Of a stretch of DNA of 64,000 bases, positions 55,823 to 61,903 are shown one piece after another (position 1 is the first letter of the stretch; each line of letters starts with the position of its first letter). The stretch comes from Streptomyces cyaneofuscatus (GTDB taxonomy: Bacteria > Actinomycetota > Actinomycetes > Streptomycetales > Streptomycetaceae): positions 1 to 64,000 of the forward strand of contig NZ_JOEM01000017.1 of assembly GCF_000718135.1 (NCBI RefSeq). The letters are read 5' to 3'. The notes under the pieces are model-generated. The model made no database searches. It had not been told where the DNA came from and worked only from the letters and a program-made list of their open reading frames with translations. Made by a program: the position numbers and the translations under genes.

Positions 55823-56149
55823 TCAGCGCCCGACAGCCTTCCGCAGCTCGTCCTTGTTCATGGAGGAGCGCCCGTCGATGTTCTTCTTCTTCGCCTCTTC
55901 GTAGAGCTGGTCCTTCGTGGGCCCCTTCGCCCCCCGGTGGGAGCGTTCGCCACCGCGTTCGTAGGCGGACTTCTTGTCCTTCACCGACGTCCTGCTCGCG
56001 GTCTTCGACTCGCCGGACCGGGCGCGCTCCTTGTTCACCGTCCTGGCGGCGATCTCCTTGGCGCGCTTGGTGGAGCTGCCCCGCTCCTCCTGGCTCTCCT
56101 TGATGTGCTCGTACTGGCGCTCACGCTTCGCACTCGATCCAGCAGGCAT
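55823..56149 (-). CDS. Rho-N/SAP-like small DNA-binding-type protein
   Basis: 108 residues, strongly basic. KRERQYEHIKESQEERGSSTKRAKEIAARTVNKERARSGE precedes a C-terminal GPTKDQLYEEAKKKNIDGRSSMNKDELRKAVGR, a short helix-extended-helix (Rho N-terminal/SAP-like) motif. Streptomyces homologues are often labelled plasmid stabilisation proteins; that label is not supported here. A stress-type nucleoid or RNA-binding protein is possible. A candidate SigB promoter lies 277 bases upstream at 56426-56449. Confidence 0.8.
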   Translation of the reverse strand: MPAGSSAKRERQYEHIKESQEERGSSTKRAKEIAARTVNKERARSGESKTASRTSVKDKKSAYERGGERSHRGAKGPTKDQLYEEAKKKNIDGRSSMNKDELRKAVGR

Positions 56150-56425
56150 GACGTGCTCCTTCTCCGGCCCGTCGGCCGCATGGCCGCGGGACCTCCATCG
56201 GAACGGGTGAATCGACTACCCGAATGGACGCCCACCCGCGTTTCCCGTACGAGCCCCAATAAACCGCGCCGGGAGGGAGAGGGCACGTCCGTCGTGCCGT
56301 TCCGCGTCCACTGGAGTGAAGGCGCGTCGGCGAGGTGAGGGCTTTTTCCGAGTGCGGCGCCGAGGGCTGTTTTCCCAACCCGTCGGCGCCTGAGCTCCGC
56401 GTACGCCGGATACCTGATAAGGGGA

Positions 56426-56449
56426 GTACCCCTCGCCCGGGCACTAAAC
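56426..56449 (-). promoter_or_regulatory. SigB-type promoter reading left
   Basis: On the minus strand GTTT, 14 bases, GGGTAC: a full match with the stronger (GTTT) form of the Streptomyces SigB consensus. The nearest downstream gene is the Rho-N-like protein at 56149, 277 bases away. Confidence 0.65.
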
Positions 56450-56531
56450 ATCTCCCCGTATACCGCTCCGCCACGCGTCGGCGCGCCTTTCACGCTTGCA
56501 TGAATCGCCAAGGGCTGGGCACAGTTGTGGA

Positions 56532-56550
56532 ACGAGGTCAGGAAGCGGCC
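56532..56550 (+). repeat. Leader motif copy 1
   Basis: ACGAGGTCAGGAAGCGGCC, identical for 19 bases to copy 2 at 57923. It lies 203 bases upstream of the DUF5133-like gene. Downstream bases can fold back: AGG-TCA can pair with TGA-CCCCT at about 56566-56573. Confidence 0.7.
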
Positions 56551-56753
56551 GACTCGAATGGTCCGTGACCCCTCAGGTGAGCCGTGCTCTTATCCGGATC
56601 ACTTCTCCTTCCCGTCCGAATGCGTGCCACCCGGTCATGCGCGATACGTGCTGTCGGTGTGTCGCTGGGTGTCGGTTGTCCGTCTCGGGAAAGCTGTCCG
56701 CGCTCGTTCACTTCCAGCGGGCGCCCTTGGTCGTGAGAGAAAGGCAGAGCGCG

Positions 56754-56990
56754 ATGCTGATGGCACACCCCGCTGTACTCGAGGAACTTCTGCGCCGCTA
56801 CGAAGAGTTGCGGTCGCGGTACGGCGGGGGCGACGAGGGGCTGGCCCGCAGTCTGGAGGACGTGACCTACACGTTGTGCGTCTCCACCGGGACCCGTGAC
56901 ATCGCCGCGGCGCTCGTCGTCGCCCGCGAGCAGCTGCGGCGCTCGGTCCCGCGAGGAAAGGCCCCGGCCTCCGCCTCGGTCCCCGCCTGA
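56754..56990 (+). CDS. DUF5133-like protein
   Basis: 78 residues, MLMAHPAVLEELLRRYEELRSRYGG... with YTLCVSTGTRDIAAALVVAREQL, the DUF5133 family signature. AAAGG lies nine bases before the ATG. In Streptomyces these small proteins often occur beside GAF-ANTAR and STAS proteins, as here; function unknown. Confidence 0.85.
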   Translation: MLMAHPAVLEELLRRYEELRSRYGGGDEGLARSLEDVTYTLCVSTGTRDIAAALVVAREQLRRSVPRGKAPASASVPA

Positions 56991-57036
56991 CGGGCCGCCC
57001 GCGCCCGTCGCGATCGGCCGCCCGCGTCGGTGAGAT

Positions 57037-57768
57037 TCAGGGACGCGGGCGCAGCCGGGGGCCGCTCGCCGGCGGATTGCCGGAGATACCGCCGACGAGC
57101 TGCCCGCAGAGGTCGCGCAGTTTGACATTGCGGTGTTGCGACGCGGTACGCAGCGTATGGAGCGCCTCCTCGGCCGAGCAGCGGCGCTGACTCATGACAA
57201 TGCCGATCGCCTGGTCGATGACCGCACGCGACTGCAGGGCCGCTTGCAGGTCCGAGGTGAAGGTCCGGGCGTCGGAGAGCCTCTGGGCCAGCGCGATGGC
57301 GCCCGTCGCCTGGGCGGCCAGATCGCGCAGACCATCGAGGTCCGCGTCCTCGAAGCCCTTGACCTCGGGCGAGTAGATGTTCAGCGCGCCCGCCGTGTGG
57401 GAGTGCGCGGCGATCGGCAGGGAGAACGACGACAGGGTCCCGGCGGCGACGGCGAAGGCCGGATAGCCGTTCCAGCGGCTCTCGGCCCGCATGTCGATCA
57501 CACTGACCTCATGCCCTTCGCGCAGGGCTTCCAGGCAGGGGCCGTCGTCCTGCCCGTACTGCGCCTCGTCCAGGGCCGGTGCGCTGGTTCCCGCGCTCAC
57601 CACGGTCAGAGGGCGGTTCTCGCGCTCCAGCGTGATGCCGCAGCCATCGGAGCCCGGAGCGTTGACCAGTGCCCCCTCCACCAGCGCCTGAAGGAAGTCC
57701 TCCAGCGTGTCGGTGTCCAGGAGCAGGGAGACGAGGTCAGGCGTCCCAGGGGTCAGGGCGTCGGTCAT
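57037..57768 (-). CDS. GAF-ANTAR RNA-binding regulator A
   Basis: 243 residues. The GAF domain (about 15-165) contains GCGITLERENRPLTVVSAGTS, DEAQYGQDDGPCLEALREGHEVSVIDM and HSHTAGALNIYSPEVKGFEDAD. The C-terminal ANTAR domain is RAVIDQAIGIVMSQRRCSAEEALHTLRTASQHRNVKLRDLCGQLVGGI. ANTAR domains bind paired RNA hairpins and act as antiterminators. GAAGGGAG precedes the ATG at 57768. The paralogue at 58965 shares most blocks and reads in the other direction. Confidence 0.92.
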   Translation of the reverse strand: MTDALTPGTPDLVSLLLDTDTLEDFLQALVEGALVNAPGSDGCGITLERENRPLTVVSAGTSAPALDEAQYGQDDGPCLEALREGHEVSVIDMRAESRWNGYPAFAVAAGTLSSFSLPIAAHSHTAGALNIYSPEVKGFEDADLDGLRDLAAQATGAIALAQRLSDARTFTSDLQAALQSRAVIDQAIGIVMSQRRCSAEEALHTLRTASQHRNVKLRDLCGQLVGGISGNPPASGPRLRPRP

Positions 57769-57922
57769 GGTCGCTCCCTTCCGGGCCCAGGGCCCTCGCA
57801 GCCAGCATGGCACGATACGGGAAGTGGCGTCGCGGCCCCGCCGGACCCGGGCCCCTCACCGCGCGGTCCGAAGAAGCGCGGGGAAAGGGGTGTCGGATGC
57901 CCGATCGACGGGCAGGCGCGCA

Positions 57923-57941
57923 ACGAGGTCAGGAAGCGGCC
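57923..57941 (+). repeat. Leader motif copy 2
   Basis: ACGAGGTCAGGAAGCGGCC, 46 bases before the STAS start. It can form a stem: CAGGAA-GC-GGCC with GGCC-TG-TTCC-CCTG, closed by a 7-base loop (TTTCATC) with a 2x2 internal mismatch. Confidence 0.7.
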
Positions 57942-57986
57942 TTTCATCGGCCTGTTCCCCTGCCCGGCTGCTTCGCGGAGTACACG

Positions 57987-58472
57987 ATGTCCTTGCTGCA
58001 TTACCGTCTCGACGAGTCCCATGTGGTCGTGGAGCTGTGGGAGGTCGTCGACCACGACAACGAGTCGACGATCGAGCAGGAACTTTCCCGGCTGCTGCCC
58101 TGCTGCGGCCCGAGCACCGTCATCGTGGACGTCCTCACCCCTCTCCTCACCCCGCGGGCTCTGAGTGTGCTGCTGCGCGTGCGCGCGGCCGCCGAACAGC
58201 GCGGCGTGGCGATCGCGGTGGTGGCCCGGCACGAGACCACGCGTGAGGTGCTGAGCGCCGCGGGACTCAACCGCGTCCTTCGTGTCGCGTTCAGCCTCCA
58301 GGGCGCCGAACTCCGCAGCCGGGGGTGCGGACCGGGCGCCGACGCCTCCCGGAGGGAGAAGGCCCGGGGGCGACCGGAGCGACGGAACGCCCGGCCGGAC
58401 ACCCCCCGGCGCCCGAGCAGGGCGGTCGGGCCGTACACCGACACGTCCCTGCCGCGCTTTCCCGGGAACTGA
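57987..58472 (+). CDS. STAS-domain anti-sigma-factor antagonist-like protein
   Basis: 161 residues. The first 100 form a STAS-like fold: YRLDESHVVVELWEVVDHDNESTIEQELSRLL and PSTVIVDVLTPLLTPRALSVLLRVRAAAEQRGVAIAVVARHETTREVLSAAGLNRVLRVAFSLQGAELR. The usual phosphorylatable D-S/T of RsbV is replaced by DVLTPLLTP with Thr. The C-terminal 55 residues are Arg/Pro-rich and probably disordered. GGAG lies seven bases before the ATG. In the middle of the two ANTAR genes, it may belong to the same signalling branch as the sigma factors and RsbW-like kinase of this window. Confidence 0.85.
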   Translation: MSLLHYRLDESHVVVELWEVVDHDNESTIEQELSRLLPCCGPSTVIVDVLTPLLTPRALSVLLRVRAAAEQRGVAIAVVARHETTREVLSAAGLNRVLRVAFSLQGAELRSRGCGPGADASRREKARGRPERRNARPDTPRRPSRAVGPYTDTSLPRFPGN

Positions 58473-58584
58473 TGCCGATGAGGTCAGGCCGGCGCTGATG
58501 CCCGAAGGCGCTTTCCGGCCCTCCTGGCCGGGCTCCGCGATGCCGGGCGGACCGTGGCGGCCGAGAGGGCATAATGAAGCGCTG

Positions 58585-58601
58585 GAGGTCAGGAAACGGC
58601 C
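58585..58601 (+). repeat. Leader motif copy 3, with the clearest hairpin
   Basis: GAGGTCAGGAAACGGCC. With the downstream TTTCCTG-CCTCC (ending about 58623) it forms a stem of GGAGG-T-CAGGAAA with one bulged T, 12 base pairs. It lies 34 bases before the GTG of the small ORF and 364 bases before the GAF-ANTAR B start. Confidence 0.7.
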
Positions 58602-58634
58602 CTTGAGATTTTTTCCTGCCTCCTTGGAGTTCCC

Positions 58635-58829
58635 GTGAACCACGCTCTTCCCCGCCGCTCCGCCGCGGTCCCGGCCGCCGGTGCTTCCCGCCCGGTACGC
58701 ATCCCGGCCTCGGCCGCCCGCAGCCGACCGCCGTCGGCCCGGCCTCTTCCCCGGGGAAGCCTCAGCAGTCCTGCAACCACGGCCGGTAACGCGCCCGCCC
58801 TTCTGCGGCCACCGCTCACCCACGCCTGA
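58635..58829 (+). CDS. Possible small ORF or leader peptide
   Basis: 64 residues, GTG start with TTGGAG five bases upstream: MNHALPRRSAAVPAAGAS..., Ala/Pro/Arg-rich. It has moderate third-position GC and no domain. Its position, between leader motif copy 3 and the GAF-ANTAR B gene, and the good ribosome binding site make a leader peptide plausible, but it may be chance. Confidence 0.4.
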   Translation: MNHALPRRSAAVPAAGASRPVRIPASAARSRPPSARPLPRGSLSSPATTAGNAPALLRPPLTHA

Positions 58830-58923
58830 CATCCCCGCCGCACGCCCGGAGCCTGTCCCAGGTGCCGGTGCGTCGGTGGAGGTTGCCCTGTCCCAGCGGC
58901 CCCGGACTGCGCCGCGCCAGCTC

Positions 58924-58950
58924 TGCCCCGCCCTTTTGGGAGGCGGGGCA
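58924..58950 (+). terminator. Terminator-like hairpin just before the GAF-ANTAR B gene
   Basis: TGCCCCGCC (58924-58932) and GGCGGGGCA (58942-58950) form a 9-base stem with a 9-base loop (CTTTTGGGA), 14 bases before the start codon at 58965. In the leader of a gene for an RNA-binding antiterminator, this may be an attenuator. Confidence 0.6.
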
Positions 58951-58964
58951 CCGCCCAGAACGAG

Positions 58965-59699
58965 ATGATCATGACTGACAGGCCCGTGGCCGAGGTGCCG
59001 GACACGACCGCGCTGCTCCTGGAGACGACATCGCTGGACGAGTTCCTCCACGCACTCGCCCGCAGCGCCCTGGCCCTGGTGGAAGCGGCCGACGGGTGCG
59101 GCATCACACTGGAGAGACAGGGGCGTCCTGTCACCGTCTCCAGCGTGGGAGCCTCCGCCACGAAGCTGGACGAGGCCCAGTACGGGCAGGACGACGGCCC
59201 GTGCCTCCAGGCGATGCGCACCGGCCTGGAGGTCAGCGTGCCCGACACGCTGCGGGAGAGCCGCTGGGCCGACTACCCCGCCTACGCCGCCGTCTGCGGC
59301 GCCCGCTCCTCGCTCTCGCTGCCCATCGCCCCGCACAGCCACACCGCCGGCGCCCTCAACCTCTACGCGCCGCTCCCGAATGCCTTCGACGACGCCGACC
59401 TGACGGCCCTGCGGCTCCTCACCGCGCAGGCCACCGGGGCCATCGCCCTGGCCCAACGCATCGCCGACACCGAGGAGTTCGCCGCCGACCTGGAGGCCGC
59501 CCTCCAGTCGCGTACGGTCATCGACCAGGCGATCGGCGTGGTCGTCGGCCAGCAGCGCTGCACGCCGGAGAAGGCCTTCGAGGTCCTGCGTACGGCATCC
59601 CAGCACCGCAACGTGAAACTCCGGGTGCTCTGCGCCGAGCTGATCGCCAGCATCACCGGCGAGACTCCCCCCGAGGCACGGATCCAGCCCCGGGGGTGA
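58965..59699 (+). CDS. GAF-ANTAR RNA-binding regulator B
   Basis: 244 residues. GAF domain with CGITLERQGRPVTVSSVGAS, DEAQYGQDDGPCLQAMRTGLEVSVPDT, HSHTAGALNLYAPLPNAFDDADL; ANTAR domain SRTVIDQAIGVVVGQQRCTPEKAFEVLRTASQHRNVKLRVLCAELIASI. It shares the layout and most motifs with GAF-ANTAR A (57037-57768). ATG at 58965 or 58971. Its leader carries a hairpin and lies downstream of motif copy 3, so autoregulation by antitermination is plausible. Confidence 0.92.
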   Translation: MIMTDRPVAEVPDTTALLLETTSLDEFLHALARSALALVEAADGCGITLERQGRPVTVSSVGASATKLDEAQYGQDDGPCLQAMRTGLEVSVPDTLRESRWADYPAYAAVCGARSSLSLPIAPHSHTAGALNLYAPLPNAFDDADLTALRLLTAQATGAIALAQRIADTEEFAADLEAALQSRTVIDQAIGVVVGQQRCTPEKAFEVLRTASQHRNVKLRVLCAELIASITGETPPEARIQPRG

Positions 59700-59720
59700 C
59701 ATGCCGTCGGGCGGCCACCC

Positions 59721-59773
59721 GCCGGCTCAGGGGCGCCGGCTCAGGGGCGCCGGATCAGGGCGCCGGATCAGGA
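59721..59773. repeat. Four tandem 13-14-base repeats over the end of the FMN-reductase-like gene
   Basis: The unit GCCGG(C/A)TCAGGG(G)C is repeated four times, each containing a GGCGCC palindrome. The repeat overlaps the stop codon at 59768 of the leftward FMN-reductase-like gene, which reads TGA in the first unit; the other units carry the same TGA. It also could act as a terminator for the convergent GAF-ANTAR B gene. Confidence 0.75.
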
Positions 59774-60370
59774 CGACGCCGGGTAAGGGGCGTCGGCCAG
59801 CAGCCTGGCCAGGTGTACGGCGTTGGCGGCGAGCGCCCGGGTCGTCGACGCGACGGTCTCGGGCGTTTCGTCCAGGTCCTGGTAGTCGGTGCCCTGCATG
59901 GCTTCGCCGACCCAGTACGTGACCGCCCCAGGCGCCAGGGAGAAGCCGACGTCGTCGAGTCCCTGGAAGAGGTCGGCGCTCACCTTGTGGGCCCCGTCCT
60001 CGTTGCCCACGACCGCCACGGCCGCGACCTTGCCGTAGACGAGGGGACGGCCCTGGTCGTCGGTCTCCGACAACTCCCCGTCCAGCCGCTCCAGGACGCG
60101 CTGGCAGAGGCTGGAGGGGTGGCCGAGCCAGATGGGTGTGGCGATCAGCAGGATGTCGGCGGCCAGCATCTTCTCCCGGATGGCGGGCCAGGCGTCGCCG
60201 TCGCCCATGTCCACCTCGACACCCGGGCGGACATCGTGGTCGGCGATCCGGACGATCTCGCCCTGTACCCCGTGGCGGTCGAACTCGCTCATGACCTGCT
60301 CGGCGAGGTGCTGGCTGCTGGATCGGGCCGGTGACGGGTTCAACGTACAGACGAGGGCGAGTGCGCGCAT
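59768..60370 (-). CDS. Flavodoxin-like NAD(P)H-dependent FMN reductase
   Basis: 200 residues. It begins MRALALVCTLNPSPARSSSQHLAEQVMSEF, the phosphate-binding loop of flavodoxin-like (FMN_red) proteins, then AADILLIATPIWLGHPSSLCQRVLERLDG and GKVAAVAVVGNEDGAHKVSADLFQGLDDVGFSLAPGAVTYWVGEA. The flavodoxin-2 fold binds FMN and reduces quinones or flavin. GGAG lies upstream of the ATG at 60370. It is divergent from the ATP-grasp gene with about 215 bases between. Confidence 0.88.
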   Translation of the reverse strand: MRALALVCTLNPSPARSSSQHLAEQVMSEFDRHGVQGEIVRIADHDVRPGVEVDMGDGDAWPAIREKMLAADILLIATPIWLGHPSSLCQRVLERLDGELSETDDQGRPLVYGKVAAVAVVGNEDGAHKVSADLFQGLDDVGFSLAPGAVTYWVGEAMQGTDYQDLDETPETVASTTRALAANAVHLARLLADAPYPASS

Positions 60371-60524
60371 GACGGGGTGTCTCCTTCGAGCTGCGGGGCG
60401 GGGGAGGCGTGCCGGCCGGCGGGCACGGCGACACTGGTGCCCCGTCAAGCGCCCCGGTACGCGCGGGCGCCGAGGAATGCCCCGAACGGAAGTGGTCCGG
60501 AGTTCTCCCGCGTCGGCCGTTTCC

Positions 60525-60548
60525 GTTTGAACCTCCGCACACGGGTAG
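60525..60548 (+). promoter_or_regulatory. SigB-type promoter of the ATP-grasp/CocE operon
   Basis: GTTT, 14 bases, GGGTAG: the strong form of the SigB consensus in the right place, 38 bases before the GTG at 60587. Of all SigB-like promoters in the window this fits best in sequence and position. Confidence 0.7.
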
Positions 60549-60586
60549 ACGGCGCAGAACCCCGCCGCCCTACGAGAGGAATCCCT

Positions 60587-61903
60587 GTGTCCCGAGATCA
60601 GCGCAAGAACATTTTCATCATCGGAATGGACGAGGCCAACCTGCGCACGCTGGAGGCCGTTCCGGACGCCGACGATTTCCGCCTCCACCCGCTCCTCAGC
60701 GTCAAGGAACTGCAGGAGGACGCCACCACCGTCGACGAACTGCTGACCCGGGCACGCGCCGTGCTGGACGCGCACGAGGGCAGCATCGATGCGATCGTCG
60801 GCTACTGGGACTTCCCGACGAGCACCCTCGTCCCCCTCCTCAGCAAGGAGTACGGGACGACCAGCACCAGCCTCGAATCCGTCGTCAAGTGCGAGCACAA
60901 GTACTGGAGCAGGCTGGAACAGCAGAAGGTCATCGACCAACACCCCCGCTTCGGCATCGTCGACCTCGACAGCGACGATCCGCAGCCGCCGGAGGGGATG
61001 AGCTTCCCCATGTGGCTCAAGCCCGCCCTGGCCTACTCCTCCGAGCTGGCCTTCGGCGTCTCGGACATGGAGGAGTTCCGGACGGCGGTCGCGGAGATAC
61101 GCGGGGGCATAGCCCGGGTCGGAAAGCCCTTCGAGGCGATACTCGATCTTCTGGAACTCCCGCCGGAGATGGCGGGCGTGGGCGGCCAGGTCTGTCTCGC
61201 CGAAGAGGCCATGACCGGAATTCAGGTGGCCGTCGAGGGATATGTGCACCGGGGTGAGGTCACCGTCTACGGCGTGCTCGACTCGATCAACTACCCCGAT
61301 TCCTCGTCCTTCCTGCGCCACCAGTACCCGAGCACCCTCCCGGCCCCGGTCATCCAGCAGCTGCACCAGGTCAGCGAACGCACCATGCGGCAGATCGGCA
61401 TGGACAACGCCACCTTCAGCATCGAGTTCTTCTACGACCCGAAGACGGGCGACGTCAGCCTGCTGGAGATCAACCCCCGGCACTCCCAGTCGCACGCGGA
61501 GATGTTCCACTTCGTCGACGGCGTGCCCAACCACCACCGCATGTTCCGTCTCGCCCTGGGCGGCGACCCGGCCCTCCCGCCGGGCGGCGGCCGCTACAAG
61601 GTGGCCGCCAAGTGGTACTACCGCTGGTTCGGTGAGGGACGCGTCCACCAGGTGCCGACCGCCGAGGAGATCGCCGCCATCGAGCGGGACATCCCGGGCG
61701 TCCACATCGACATGGTCCCCGCCGAGGGCCAGAAGCTCTCCACCGTCCACGGTCAGGACAGCTACAGCTACGAGGTCGCCCACATCTTCACCGGCGGGGA
61801 CGACGAGGACGACCTGCGCCGCAAGTTCGACGCCTGCGTCGCGGCCCTCGGCCTGAGCTTCGACGAGACCGAACCGGGCGGGCGCGGCCGGAATTCTTCG
61901 TGA
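60587..61903 (+). CDS. ATP-grasp domain carboxylate-amine ligase-like protein
   Basis: 438 residues. The N-terminal 110 residues form a Rossmann-like pre-ATP-grasp domain (KNIFIIGMDEANLRTLEAVPDADDFRLHPLLSVKELQED). Residues about 120-330 are the ATP-grasp fold with MWLKPALAYSSELAFGVS (ATP-binding Lys), EEAMTGIQVAVEGYVHRGEVTVYGVLDSINYPD and FSIEFFYDPKTGDVSLLEINPRHSQSHAEMFHFVDG with the metal-binding E-x-N-P-R. The rest is a C-terminal lid. The reaction would join a carboxylate to an amine with ATP. GTG start with AGAGGA upstream. The hydrolase gene downstream overlaps by four bases. Substrates are unknown. Confidence 0.88.
   Translation: MSRDQRKNIFIIGMDEANLRTLEAVPDADDFRLHPLLSVKELQEDATTVDELLTRARAVLDAHEGSIDAIVGYWDFPTSTLVPLLSKEYGTTSTSLESVVKCEHKYWSRLEQQKVIDQHPRFGIVDLDSDDPQPPEGMSFPMWLKPALAYSSELAFGVSDMEEFRTAVAEIRGGIARVGKPFEAILDLLELPPEMAGVGGQVCLAEEAMTGIQVAVEGYVHRGEVTVYGVLDSINYPDSSSFLRHQYPSTLPAPVIQQLHQVSERTMRQIGMDNATFSIEFFYDPKTGDVSLLEINPRHSQSHAEMFHFVDGVPNHHRMFRLALGGDPALPPGGGRYKVAAKWYYRWFGEGRVHQVPTAEEIAAIERDIPGVHIDMVPAEGQKLSTVHGQDSYSYEVAHIFTGGDDEDDLRRKFDACVAALGLSFDETEPGGRGRNSS

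Larger units (their letters stand above)
56150..56753. other. 604-base region without a convincing gene
   Basis: Several overlapping frames are open but show no conserved content. The region contains a SigB-type promoter on the minus strand (56426-56449) and the first copy of the repeated leader motif (56532-56550). The start of the DUF5133-like gene at 56754 closes it. Confidence 0.55.

Noticed and set aside
55823..56149. Plasmid stabilisation/toxin-antitoxin system
   Set aside because: No partner gene and the sequence only shows a basic helix and a Rho-N/SAP-like end.
57733..57746. ACGAGGTCAGG, resembling the leader motif
   Set aside because: Inside the coding sequence of GAF-ANTAR A, only 11 bases match and the second half is absent.
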